Positions 1 to 8,001 of a stretch of 64,000 nt of DNA are shown piece after piece. Source of the DNA: Marinobacter sp. ATCH36 (GTDB lineage Bacteria; Pseudomonadota; Gammaproteobacteria; Pseudomonadales; Oleiphilaceae); the NCBI RefSeq assembly GCF_023555055.1, contig NZ_JAMJPL010000004.1, positions 290,346-354,345 on the forward strand, in the 5' to 3' direction. The position numbers and the translations under genes are program-made. The notes beneath the pieces are model-generated. The model did no database searches. It worked only from the letters and a program-made list of their open reading frames with translations, and had not been told where the DNA came from. The first letter of the stretch is position 1, and each line of letters starts with the position of its first letter.

Positions 1-1
1 C

Positions 2-637
2 TCATTTGCCGTCGGCCGGGCGCAGATGCTGTTGTACCTGATTCACAAGATCATGGCCGAAGGCCGGATACCGAAAATGCCGGTCTACCTGAACAGCCCT
101 ATGGCGATAAAGGCCACCGAGATCTTTTCCCGGCACCACAAGGAACATCGTTTAACCGGCGCACAATGCGACATGATCGACGAGAATACTGAGTTTGTGC
201 GCACCGTGGACGAGTCCATCGAGCTCAACAGTGTGCGCTACCCTTGCGTGATCATCTCGGCCAGCGGCATGGCCAGTGGTGGCCGCGTGCTGCACCATCT
301 GAAAACCCTGCTGCCGAATCCAAGGAACAGCATTGTGTTTGCCGGCTTCCAGGCCCCGGGAACCCGTGGGGATGCCTTGGTGAACGGGGCCGAATCGGTG
401 AAGATTCATGGGGAGTACTGGCCGGTTAAGGCGGAGGTTCATAATCTGGATTCACTGTCTGCACATGGAGATTATGAGGAGATCTTGCAGTGGCTAAGTG
501 AGGGTTCGCTGAAGCCGGAGAAGGTTTATATTACGCACGGTGAGGTTGTGGCTAGTGATGTGATGAGGAAACGGGTTAGAGACCGGTTTGGGTGGGATGT
601 TGAGGTGGCGGAGTTGTTTGAGGAAGTGGAGGTATGA
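2..637 (+). CDS. MBL-fold/beta-CASP metallo-hydrolase, C-terminal part (5' end outside window)
   Basis: The reading frame is open from base 2, so the gene begins before the window; about 211 C-terminal residues are present. The visible part matches the beta-CASP and RNA-specificity region of bacterial metallo-beta-lactamase-fold hydrolases: a SASGMASGGRVLHHL block, then SLSAHGD and VYITHGE, which carry late histidines of the metal site and the end of the fold. Members are predicted RNA-processing nucleases or phosphodiesterases, usually about 450 residues long. The N-terminal HxHxDH metal motif cannot be seen here, so catalytic competence is inferred from the family. It is followed by a gene-poor stretch leading to pilA and shows no operon link. 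Confidence 0.85.
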   Translation, partial: SFAVGRAQMLLYLIHKIMAEGRIPKMPVYLNSPMAIKATEIFSRHHKEHRLTGAQCDMIDENTEFVRTVDESIELNSVRYPCVIISASGMASGGRVLHHLKTLLPNPRNSIVFAGFQAPGTRGDALVNGAESVKIHGEYWPVKAEVHNLDSLSAHGDYEEILQWLSEGSLKPEKVYITHGEVVASDVMRKRVRDRFGWDVEVAELFEEVEV

Positions 638-1294
638 ACATGGGATCAGATGACCTCCTATTGCCAGTTTAGGTGCATTAATGTTTTCTCTCGTTGTTGT
701 TGAAAGCGTATACACTCAACGCTATGGAAGAGCGCGGCGAGGATCAACCCACCTAACGGCCAGTCATCAATAAATCGGAGCAAAGCCAACGGTGCTGCAA
801 TCGGCATAAACTTCAACAATCTGGCCATCAATCCACACAGCTAAGGCATCTGCCGTGCCCGTAGCACTGCTGCCATACCGGACTTCCGAAGAACCATCGC
901 TGGAAACGCGGATGCGCCCCTCATTTGGACAGGCTTGATAGTCGGAGATGCCGACTGGAGTATGTGTCGATATCTGGACATACCCTCCAACCGAAGAGTC
1001 AATCAGCTTGCCGACCATCGTAAACTCGGCGTCAAACTCTATCCCTTCCAAACGCGTTTCAGCGTTGATCAGAGCGACGTAGCGATTTTAGGGGATGATT
1101 ACAATGCAGTGACCATTTCTACCAATACCCAATTCTGACACTGGGCTGAATTGCTAAAAGAGGAAGGATAGTCAATTTTTAGAAAGACCGAATCTGGGAG
1201 GAAGCTGTGTTGTCATCCCAAATGGCTAAGGAGGCTAATGTGTCCATGATCAATTATGTACCACAACCCCGAATTAGACGCCGCCAGAAACGAC
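638..1294. other. gene-poor region between metallo-hydrolase gene and pilA
   Basis: Apart from the doubtful minus-strand ORF at 767-1051, I see no supported gene here. The part from about 1139 to 1260 is visibly richer in A and T than the flanking genes. No tRNA, repeat or attachment-like direct repeat was found. It looks like a variable strip bordering the pilin gene. Confidence 0.4.
767..1051 (-). CDS. doubtful small ORF, possible gene remnant
   Basis: An open frame of about 94 codons from a TTG, not recognised. The translation has plausible composition (rich in S, G, V and I, with acidic residues) and ends in VGFAPIY. No ribosome binding site is visible, and a TAA closes the same frame at 1088-1090. 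It may be the 3' remnant of a longer gene whose upstream part has decayed or been lost. It sits in the otherwise empty region downstream of pilA, where pilin-accessory or horizontally acquired genes are often found in related bacteria. It could also be chance. Confidence 0.25.
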   Translation of the reverse strand: MEGIEFDAEFTMVGKLIDSSVGGYVQISTHTPVGISDYQACPNEGRIRVSSDGSSEVRYGSSATGTADALAVWIDGQIVEVYADCSTVGFAPIY

Positions 1295-1325
1295 AAAGGC
1301 CCGGGGTCGTAACCGCCGAGCCTTT
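1295..1325 (-). terminator. probable pilA terminator
   Basis: An inverted repeat of ten pairs, AAAGGCTCGG and CCGGGCCTTT when read on the minus strand with one G-U pair. It lies about 40 bases after the pilA stop codon. The following tract (TGTCGTTTC) is only weakly T-rich, so termination strength is uncertain. Confidence 0.5.
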
Positions 1326-1365
1326 GGGGATTAGGTCAGGCTATGTTGTGCCTGTCCTCGATGAT

Positions 1366-1830
1366 TTACGGTCTGCAGTTTGCAGGAGCCCAATTTGCCG
1401 ACGCATTGGTGGCAGCATCAATTGTGGCTGAGCACGCCCACCCCTCAATCATATCGCCCGCTGCCGCAATAGCCGGATCAGGCGTTAGAACGATATCAAA
1501 TCCGGCCATATCATCAAAACCTTCGGCTGTAATCACGCCAGTGTCATCTGCAGCAGTAACTCTTTCAACATACTGAGTTATGTTTCCGCCAGCAGCAGCA
1601 GGTTCGTTATTACATGAACTGTAATTAGCAAAACCTGATTGATTAATCTCTGTAACGCAGGTTCTTACACTACTAGCCGCCAATACCACCTCAGAAGCCT
1701 TAGCACGATTAGTGTAATCCTGATACGCAGGGATCGCCACGGCTGCGAGAATACCAATAATCGCCACAACGATCATCAGTTCAATCAGAGTAAAACCCTG
1801 CTGACCCTTCTTCATTTGAATCTTTTGCAT
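1366..1830 (-). CDS. pilA: type IV major pilin PilA
   Basis: A 154-residue type IVa prepilin, the structural subunit of the pilus fibre. A short basic leader ends in KGQQG; cleavage before F by PilD gives the conserved [27 protein letters not shown] helix start with Glu5 (shown here only as a family landmark: FTLIE then a hydrophobic helix). Four cysteines form two likely disulfide loops: TC...SC in the central region and WAC...ANC at the C-terminus, the usual D-region. The start at 1830 is chosen because AGAGG lies at proper spacing; a second ATG five codons later would leave a shorter leader. It is transcribed away from pilB, behind a sigma-54 promoter. The surface-exposed C-terminal half is expected to be strain-variable. 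Confidence 0.95.
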   Translation of the reverse strand: MQKIQMKKGQQGFTLIELMIVVAIIGILAAVAIPAYQDYTNRAKASEVVLAASSVRTCVTEINQSGFANYSSCNNEPAAAGGNITQYVERVTAADDTGVITAEGFDDMAGFDIVLTPDPAIAAAGDMIEGWACSATIDAATNASANWAPANCRP

Positions 1831-1872
1831 AAAATCAACCTCTAGCGTTGTCGTTCCTCGTTTTTACCAGCT

Positions 1873-1897
1873 CCGGGGCGGTGGAGCATTGCCCCGG
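1873..1897 (-). promoter_or_regulatory. GC-rich hairpin in pilA 5' leader
   Basis: CCGGGGC and GCCCCGG (seven pairs, eleven-base loop) lie between the sigma-54 promoter and the pilA start, so they should be in the untranslated leader. This could stabilise the abundant pilin mRNA or act as an attenuator. The role is inference; only the inverted repeat is seen. Confidence 0.45.
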
Positions 1898-1923
1898 GTC
1901 CGCATTGAGCCCACGGTAACCTA

Positions 1924-1939
1924 AGCAGCCACCGTGCCA
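1924..1939 (-). promoter_or_regulatory. sigma-54 promoter of pilA
   Basis: Read on the minus strand the site is TGGCACGGTGGCTGCT, matching the RpoN consensus TGGCACRNNNNYTGCW with GG at -24 and GC at -12 in the right spacing. Transcription would start near 1912, giving a leader of about 80 bases before pilA. In Pseudomonas pilA is driven by RpoN with the PilS-PilR two-component system. rpoN is present in this window at 38.6 kb; pilSR is not. Confidence 0.85.
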
Positions 1940-1994
1940 ATTGCAACATAATGTTAAAAAAAGTCGGCTATTCAGTAACTTGCCATCCCAATGC

Positions 1995-2065
1995 GACAGA
2001 GACCACACAGGCTCACCAGGCCTGGCCGTCGCCCCAAGACGTCCAGAAGTGACACTTTTTGTCAC
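1995..2065 (-). promoter_or_regulatory. candidate PilR enhancer sites upstream of pilA
   Basis: Two matches to the C/GTGTC element described for PilR: CTGTC on the minus strand at 1995-1999, and a perfect palindrome GTGACA-CTTTT-TGTCAC at 2049-2065 that contains GTGTC. They lie roughly 85 and 140-150 bases upstream of the predicted start of transcription, a normal distance for a sigma-54 activator. The motif is short, so chance matches are likely. The palindrome could equally serve pilB. Confidence 0.35.
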
Positions 2066-2221
2066 CCACACTATCACCTATCGGCATGCATGTTCAGCAC
2101 GCTGTCTTTGAGAAACATCAACCCTGAGACCCACCCTGCTTTCCAAACCCAGGCCATACATCTAAACTCTGGTACATAGAACTCATATTCAGCCACTTAT
2201 AAGACTTTCCTCAGAGCATTT

Positions 2222-3937
2222 ATGGCGAGCAGCAACCGAAACGTGACGCTAACGGGCCTTGCCCGTCGATTTGTGGACGATGGGCTTCTGGATGAAGACA
2301 CCGCCAAAGACGCCTTTATTCAGGCATCCCAGAACAAGATCCCCCTGATTACTTATCTGGTTCAGAACGAACTGGCGAACAGCAGCGGCCTCGCCTTTTC
2401 TGCCGCCATGGAGTTCGGGGTGTCAGTGCTGGATCTGACCTCTTTCCTGCCGGAAATGATGCCGGAGAAGGTTGTCGACGAAAAATTGGTCCGCAAGCAC
2501 AACGCACTGCCACTTTATAAGCGAGGCAATCGGTTGTTTATTGCGGTTTCGGACCCGACCAATATCCAGGCGCTGGATGAGATCAAGTTCAATACCGGCC
2601 TGAGCACCGATGCCATTCTGGTGGACGATGCCAAACTTCGGGCTGCGATAGATAAGTATCTCGAATCCCAGGACAGCAGCATGGGAGACCTGGACGATGC
2701 TGACCTTGAGGGCGTAGAGACTGAGGGTGGAGAGCAGGAAGACGACGCTGTTGTTGCTGCCACAGACGTAGACGACGCGCCTATTGTTAAGTATGTCAAC
2801 AAGATGCTGCTTGATGCTATTCGCGGTGGCGCATCGGATGTGCACTTCGAGCCTTATGAAAAGACCTACCGGGTTCGTTACCGGACTGATGGCATTCTTA
2901 AAGAAATGTCTCGCCCCTCGATCAAGCTGGCGCCAAAGATATCCGCCCGCATAAAGATCATGGCGCAACTGGACATCTCTGAGCGCCGGGTACCCCAAGA
3001 TGGCCGGATCAAGATGAAGCTGTCAAAAACCAAGGCCATCGATTTCCGGGTAAACACCCTGCCCACCCTTTGGGGTGAGAAGATTGTTCTGCGGATTCTG
3101 GACCCGAGCCAGGCCCAGATGGGCATTGACGCGCTTGGTTATGAGGACGACCAGAAGAAGCTTTACATGGATGCCCTTGAGCAGCCCCAGGGCATGATTC
3201 TGGTAACCGGGCCGACAGGCTCTGGTAAGACGGTCTCCCTTTATACCGGCCTGAACATCCTGAATACGCCTGAGCTGAATATCTCTACCGCCGAGGACCC
3301 TGCCGAAATCAACCTGGAAGGTGTTAACCAGGTTAACGTAAATAACAAAGTGGGACTGGGTTTTGCGGAAGCCCTTCGCGCGTTCCTGCGACAGGACCCG
3401 GACATTATCATGGTGGGCGAGATACGGGACCTGGAAACCGCCAACATTGCCATCAAGGCCGCCCAAACCGGCCACCTTGTTTTGTCTACCCTTCACACCA
3501 ACAGCGCCGCAGAAACACTGACGCGGATGATGAATATGGGGGTACCTGCGTTCAACATTGCAACGTCGGTTAGCCTGATCATTGCGCAGCGGCTGGGCCG
3601 TCGTTTGTGTAAATCCTGCAAACAGCCTGCAACCGTTCCCAACCAGATCCTTTTAGAGGAGGGGTTCACACAGGAACAAATTGATACAGAGTTCACGTTG
3701 TACCGCCCCAAGGGCTGTGATAAATGCACTAATGGATATAAAGGCCGCGTCGGGATTTACGAGGTGGTCAAGATCACCGAAGAGCTGGCAAACATGATTA
3801 TGGAAGAGGCCAGTTCCATTAAAATTGCAAAGCAGGCTCAGGCCGAAGGCTTCCGAAATCTGCGGCAATCCGCCCTTAGGAAGGTAATCGAGGGTGTGAC
3901 CAGCCTTGAGGAAGCTAACCGCGTGACGAAGGATTAA
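2222..3937 (+). CDS. pilB: type IV pilus assembly ATPase PilB
   Basis: A 571-residue hexameric cytoplasmic ATPase that powers pilus extension. The N-terminal type II secretion ATPase domain (about residues 1-150) is followed by an acidic linker and the catalytic core. Walker A is GPTGSGKT, followed by the Asp-box region (TAEDPAEI), Walker B (DPDIIMVGEIRD) and the His box (TGHLVLSTLHTN). Two CxxC pairs (LCKSC and CDKC) form the zinc site typical of PilB. Length is normal. It heads the pilB-pilC-pilD-coaE run and diverges from pilA. The ribosome binding site is weak (AGAG). Confidence 0.97.
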   Translation: MASSNRNVTLTGLARRFVDDGLLDEDTAKDAFIQASQNKIPLITYLVQNELANSSGLAFSAAMEFGVSVLDLTSFLPEMMPEKVVDEKLVRKHNALPLYKRGNRLFIAVSDPTNIQALDEIKFNTGLSTDAILVDDAKLRAAIDKYLESQDSSMGDLDDADLEGVETEGGEQEDDAVVAATDVDDAPIVKYVNKMLLDAIRGGASDVHFEPYEKTYRVRYRTDGILKEMSRPSIKLAPKISARIKIMAQLDISERRVPQDGRIKMKLSKTKAIDFRVNTLPTLWGEKIVLRILDPSQAQMGIDALGYEDDQKKLYMDALEQPQGMILVTGPTGSGKTVSLYTGLNILNTPELNISTAEDPAEINLEGVNQVNVNNKVGLGFAEALRAFLRQDPDIIMVGEIRDLETANIAIKAAQTGHLVLSTLHTNSAAETLTRMMNMGVPAFNIATSVSLIIAQRLGRRLCKSCKQPATVPNQILLEEGFTQEQIDTEFTLYRPKGCDKCTNGYKGRVGIYEVVKITEELANMIMEEASSIKIAKQAQAEGFRNLRQSALRKVIEGVTSLEEANRVTKD

Positions 3938-3942
3938 GAAGT

Positions 3943-5163
3943 ATGGCTGCGAAAACAGAAAAACTTCAGGCATTTGTCTGGGAAGGCAAAGACCGCAAGG
4001 GCAACAAGTCCAAGGGCGAAGTATCCGGCACCAACCTGGCGCTGGTGAAAGCGCAGTTGCGTAAGCAGGGCATTATTCCGGACAAGGTCAAGAAAAAGCC
4101 CAAGCCGTTGTTCGGGGGCAGCAAGAAGATCACGCCATTTGATATCGCCTTGTTTACGCGGCAGATGGCGACGATGATGAAGGCGGGTGTGCCTTTGGTT
4201 CAGAGCTTTGACATTGTCACGGATGGTCTGGAGAATCAGGGACTGAGAGACTTGATTGCAGCGGTTCGTAACGATGTTGCCTCCGGTACCAGTTTTGCCA
4301 ACGCCCTTCGTCGTCACCCCAAGCACTTCGACAACCTCTATTGCAACCTGGTGGACTCCGGTGAAAAAGCCGGTGCATTGGAGCAGATGCTCGACCGGAT
4401 TGCGATGTATCTTGAGAAAACGGAAACCCTCAAGAAAAAGGTCAAGAAGGCTATGACCTATCCGATCGCGGTTATCGTGGTCGCTATTGTTGTAACCGCT
4501 ATTCTACTCGTTAAAGTGGTTCCGCAGTTCGAAAGCCTGTTCCAGGGCTTTGGTGCCGATCTGCCTCTGTTTACCCAGTTTATTATTGGGATATCGGAAT
4601 GGATGCAGAAGTGGTGGTTTATTGTACTGCTGGGCATCGTGGGCTTTGTATTCTTATTTAAGGAGGCCAAGAAGAAATCGCTCAAATTCTCGGACCTTGT
4701 TGATAAATATGTCCTGAAACTGCCGGTGGTCGGTGAGATTCTTGATAAGTCTGCCGTTGCCAAGTTTGGTCGGGTACTTTCGACTACCTTCGCATCCGGT
4801 GTTCCGCTGGTGGATGCCCTTGAGTCAGTTGCTGGCGCGACCGGTAATGCGGTGTATCGCGACGCTGTAATGAAGATTAGGGATGATGTGTCCAGTGGTA
4901 CCCAGTTGCAAGCGTCCATGAAAACGACCGGTGTGTTCCCGGTGATGGCCGTGCAGTTAACCTCAATCGGCGAAGAGTCCGGTAACCTGGATGAGATGCT
5001 GGAGAAGGTTGCTGACCACTACGAGGGTGTTGTTGACGATATGGTAGATAACCTGACTGCCTTGATGGAGCCGATGATTATGGCGGTTCTGGGCGTCCTG
5101 GTGGGCGGCTTAATCATTGGCATGTACCTGCCAATCTTCCAGATGGGTCAGGTAGTTGGTTGA
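3943..5163 (+). CDS. pilC: type IV pilus inner-membrane platform protein PilC
   Basis: A 406-residue polytopic inner-membrane protein. It has two repeated GspF/PilC cytoplasmic domains (about residues 70-190 and 275-395), each preceding a hydrophobic segment: near residues 170-195, 220-240 and the C-terminal stretch (MAVLGVLVGGLIIGMYLPIF). It forms the platform that couples PilB and PilT to pilin insertion. It begins five bases after pilB, so the two are co-transcribed and probably translationally coupled. Size and topology are normal. Confidence 0.96.
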   Translation: MAAKTEKLQAFVWEGKDRKGNKSKGEVSGTNLALVKAQLRKQGIIPDKVKKKPKPLFGGSKKITPFDIALFTRQMATMMKAGVPLVQSFDIVTDGLENQGLRDLIAAVRNDVASGTSFANALRRHPKHFDNLYCNLVDSGEKAGALEQMLDRIAMYLEKTETLKKKVKKAMTYPIAVIVVAIVVTAILLVKVVPQFESLFQGFGADLPLFTQFIIGISEWMQKWWFIVLLGIVGFVFLFKEAKKKSLKFSDLVDKYVLKLPVVGEILDKSAVAKFGRVLSTTFASGVPLVDALESVAGATGNAVYRDAVMKIRDDVSSGTQLQASMKTTGVFPVMAVQLTSIGEESGNLDEMLEKVADHYEGVVDDMVDNLTALMEPMIMAVLGVLVGGLIIGMYLPIFQMGQVVG

Positions 5164-5176
5164 ATTGTGCCATTTT

Positions 5177-5209
5177 GTCGGATTACGGCCCTCTCGGGCC
5201 TAATCCGAC
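5177..5209. repeat. GTCGGATTA hairpin repeat, copy 1
   Basis: An inverted repeat GTCGGATTA ... TAATCCGAC with inner GGCCC/GGGCC arms, in the 100-base gap between pilC and pilD. The same outer arm occurs at 27882-27909, so this is a small dispersed hairpin family. It may attenuate transcription between pilC and pilD. It has no T-tract. Confidence 0.7.
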
Positions 5210-5263
5210 CTACTCTAGTGAAGATTTCGACTCGATCGCCGCTTCCCGCATTTCGGATAATCT

Positions 5264-6139
5264 ATGCTCACTCTAGACACCTTGCTTGCCACGCCCTGGC
5301 TACTTTATATCGTTGTTATCTTTGTCTCCCTCTGCATAGGCAGCTTCCTAAACGTCGTCATCCTCCGCCTGCCAAAAATAATGCAACAAGACTGGCGCTG
5401 CCAGTGTGAAGAGTTTCTGGAATTACCGGAGGAACAACGAAAGGAAGAAGAGACGGTCACACTCTCCAAGCCGGCGTCCACCTGCCCTTCCTGTGGCCAC
5501 AAAATCCGCGCCTGGGAGAATATTCCGGTGATCAGTTACCTGGTGCTGCGTGGAAAGTGTGCTTCCTGCAAAACCGGTATTTCCCCGCGCTATCCGATTA
5601 TTGAGGCCATTACGGCGCTGTTTTCGGTGGTGACGATATTTATCATCGGGCCAACTGAGGCGGCGCTGTGGGCGTTGTTGCTGGTGTGGGCGCTGATTGC
5701 GCTGACGGTGATTGATTTTGATACCCAGTTGTTGCCGGATAGCATCACACTGCCGTTGTTGTGGCTCGGGTTGGTATTGAATTACTTTGGCGTGCTCACG
5801 GACTTTAACGGTGCCTTCTGGGGCGCTGTGGCCGGGTATCTGTCACTCTGGTCGGTGTACTGGTTGTTCAAGCTGGTAACGGGCAAGGAAGGCATGGGCC
5901 ATGGGGATTTCAAGTTATTAGCTGCACTCGGTGCCTGGCTGGGCTGGGAGTTGTTGCCGGCGGTGATTTTGTTGTCGTCGGTGGTTGGTGCCGTGGTGGG
6001 GATCAGTTTGATGGTGTTCCGCAAGCATGGGCGTGAGGTGCCGATTCCGTTTGGGCCGTATTTGGCGGCGGCGGGGTTGCTTTGTCTCTGGTTTGGGGCA
6101 GAAATTCTGGCCGCGTGGCATGGGTATTTGGGGGTTTAA
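5264..6139 (+). CDS. pilD: prepilin peptidase / N-methyltransferase PilD
   Basis: A 291-residue inner-membrane aspartic protease that cleaves the leader of PilA and other pseudopilins and methylates the new N-terminal Phe. The cytoplasmic loop has the two CxxC pairs (CPSC and CASC) seen in bifunctional enzymes. The two catalytic Asp motifs are present: VIDFDTQLLPDSI and the GMGHGDFKLL form of GxGD. About eight hydrophobic segments are visible. Its stop codon overlaps the coaE start by one base (TAATG), so the two are translationally coupled. Confidence 0.97.
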   Translation: MLTLDTLLATPWLLYIVVIFVSLCIGSFLNVVILRLPKIMQQDWRCQCEEFLELPEEQRKEEETVTLSKPASTCPSCGHKIRAWENIPVISYLVLRGKCASCKTGISPRYPIIEAITALFSVVTIFIIGPTEAALWALLLVWALIALTVIDFDTQLLPDSITLPLLWLGLVLNYFGVLTDFNGAFWGAVAGYLSLWSVYWLFKLVTGKEGMGHGDFKLLAALGAWLGWELLPAVILLSSVVGAVVGISLMVFRKHGREVPIPFGPYLAAAGLLCLWFGAEILAAWHGYLGV

Positions 6140-6741
6140 TGGCTGTCGTTGGGCTCACTGGCGGTATTGGTTCCGGTAAATCCACTGTGGTGCGAATGTT
6201 TGGCGCCCTTGGCGTGCACTGGGTGGACGCGGATGATGTTGCCCGTGCGGTTGTGGAGCCTGGCACTCCCGCACTGGAGCAGATTGCGGAGCATTTCGGG
6301 CGTGACATTCTGCTGCCGGACGGTGGCCTCAACCGCGCGGCACTACGGCAGGTTGTATTTGATGCGCCAGAGGAACGGGCCTGGCTGGAAGGGTTGTTGC
6401 ACCCGGTGATTCGTGAGGAATTGGTACGTCAGCTGCAGCCGGCGGACTATGCCCTGCCCTATGTTTTGCTGGTGTCGCCGTTGTTGCTGGAAACGGACCA
6501 GCATCAGCTGGTGGACAAGGTGGTTGTAGTCGATGTGCCCGTGGATGTGCAGCTTGAACGAACCATGGCCAGGGATGATAATGCGCGGGATCAGGTTCAG
6601 CGAATCATTGACGCCCAGATCCCCCGTGAAAAACGGCTGCAAAGGGCTGATGAGATAGTGGACAACAACCGGCCCGTTTCAGAGGTTGAACATCGCGTTG
6701 AGGCGTTACACAAGCAGTTTATGGTGGCGTTTGACCGCTGA
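6139..6741 (+). CDS. coaE: dephospho-CoA kinase
   Basis: A 200-residue cytosolic kinase for the last step of coenzyme A synthesis (dephospho-CoA plus ATP gives CoA). The P-loop GLTGGIGSGKST is at residues 5-16, and VDADDVAR follows as the CoA-binding region. I chose the ATG at 6139, which overlaps the pilD stop and puts the P-loop at the normal distance from the N-terminus; an upstream ATG at 6082 would add 19 unlikely residues. Linkage to pilD is standard in gammaproteobacteria. Confidence 0.96.
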   Translation: MAVVGLTGGIGSGKSTVVRMFGALGVHWVDADDVARAVVEPGTPALEQIAEHFGRDILLPDGGLNRAALRQVVFDAPEERAWLEGLLHPVIREELVRQLQPADYALPYVLLVSPLLLETDQHQLVDKVVVVDVPVDVQLERTMARDDNARDQVQRIIDAQIPREKRLQRADEIVDNNRPVSEVEHRVEALHKQFMVAFDR

Positions 6742-7825
6742 CGTTCGTTATCTCCGCACTATTCTCCGTGTTTGTGCTGCCCTGCTTGCAGCGGTTCCCG
6801 GTATGTCTACGGCTCAGGATCGACTGCTTACCATTACCGACCCTGTGGCAAAGGATGTTCTGATCCCTGAAAACCTGCCGCCCTCATTTTTTACCTTTTC
6901 TCCGGACGAATTCTGGGCCGAGCCCAACGATTCCTATTGGCTCAGGTTCAGCAACTGGGTTCTGACTCAGGAACGCTCCCACAGCGATCGCGTTCAGGCG
7001 CTGGGTGAATGGGCGGACCGCACGCTTTCCGGCAGTACCCAGGCGTTGCCGGATAATGAAAGTTATCTGCGCGTCGGTTTTGCCACCGAATCGGAATACG
7101 GCGACCCGGCCCAGTTTGATCCAGAAGCGCGGTTCCGGCTGGATATTCCGACGACTGAGGAAAAACTGCGGCTGGTTATCGAGAGTGAAAGTGATGAGCT
7201 TATCCCCCTTTCCGAGCGGCGGCGGAGTCGACAGCTTACCGAGGATGAGCGGACCGATACCCAGGCCACCGGTGCGTTTCGCTTTCTCTCGACTGTCGGC
7301 GATGCGATCAATCTGAGTAATGATTTGGGTGTGCGCCTGCGTTTGCCGCCTGATGCGTTCTGGCGGGCGAAAGCGGAAAAGAGCTGGCAGCCGGGGGAAG
7401 ACTGGAGGCTGGCGGTGGAGCAGCGAGTGTATTACTTTCACCAGGATGGCTGGGGCACGAGGTCGTGGTTTGGTGCCGGGCGGAGCCTGGGCAATGGTTG
7501 GAATACGCTGATTTCGTCGGAGGTGGAGTGGGTTCACGATGAGCGTAAATTCGAGCTTTCCCAGACGGCGAATTTTTACAAGCGGCTGAATAACCGGTCT
7601 ACCATCAATCCTCGGGTGGGTGTTCTGGGTGAGAGTCAGCCTAGTTGGCGGCCTACGTCGTATTTTACGGATGTGACTTATCGGTATCGGTTGCACAGTG
7701 ACTGGTTGTATGGGGAAATCATTCCGGCGTTGGAGTTTCCGCGGGATGAGAGTTTCAAGGATCGGGGGTCGTTGGTTTTGCGGATAGAGTTGTATTTTTC
7801 TGGCAGTATTGAGAGGCCCTATTAA
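6731..7825 (+). CDS. unknown exported protein, probable outer-membrane beta-barrel
   Basis: Not recognised by name; about 364 residues. A signal peptide is visible (hydrophobic VCAALLAAV, then a likely signal peptidase site near STAQ-D). The rest is rich in alternating aromatic and polar strands (for example YYFHQDGWGTRSWFGAG and VTYRYRLHSDWLYGEIIPAL) and ends in a terminal Tyr, as outer-membrane barrels often do. The start is uncertain: TTG at 6731 gives the smallest overlap with coaE, while TTGs at 6686 and 6698 are possible. It separates coaE from yacG, which are usually closer together. Function unknown. Confidence 0.75.
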   Translation: MTADVRYLRTILRVCAALLAAVPGMSTAQDRLLTITDPVAKDVLIPENLPPSFFTFSPDEFWAEPNDSYWLRFSNWVLTQERSHSDRVQALGEWADRTLSGSTQALPDNESYLRVGFATESEYGDPAQFDPEARFRLDIPTTEEKLRLVIESESDELIPLSERRRSRQLTEDERTDTQATGAFRFLSTVGDAINLSNDLGVRLRLPPDAFWRAKAEKSWQPGEDWRLAVEQRVYYFHQDGWGTRSWFGAGRSLGNGWNTLISSEVEWVHDERKFELSQTANFYKRLNNRSTINPRVGVLGESQPSWRPTSYFTDVTYRYRLHSDWLYGEIIPALEFPRDESFKDRGSLVLRIELYFSGSIERPY

Positions 7826-7874
7826 GGTGCTACTCATCAAATTCTGTGCTTTCTGGCCGAGCTTCAACCGATGT

Positions 7875-7954
7875 GCCCTTCCAAAACACGCTACGAGCAC
7901 ATCCATGTGCGCTTGACTTCGGCCGTCCTTGGCCGAAGACAGTTTTGGAAGGGC
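7875..7954 (+). repeat. family 1 palindromic element, copy A
   Basis: A core of about 54 bases running from ACGCT to GACA, flanked by 13-base inverted arms GCCCTTCCAAAAC (7875-7887) and its complement (7942-7954). The core contains two hairpins: GCACAT-CC-ATGTGC and CTTCGGCC ... GGCCGAAG. Beyond the 13 bases the arms match poorly, so this copy seems eroded. It lies between the unknown barrel gene and trmO, both on the plus strand. Confidence 0.85.
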
Positions 7955-8001
7955 TCACCGCCTGAATCTCTAACTCGAGTTACCTAAAGCTTCTTACTTT
8001 T

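Noticed and set aside
6884..7906. 340-codon minus-strand frame
   Set aside because: Covers the unknown barrel gene in antisense; the translation is rich in Arg and Pro, and the plus frame has a signal peptide and barrel strands.
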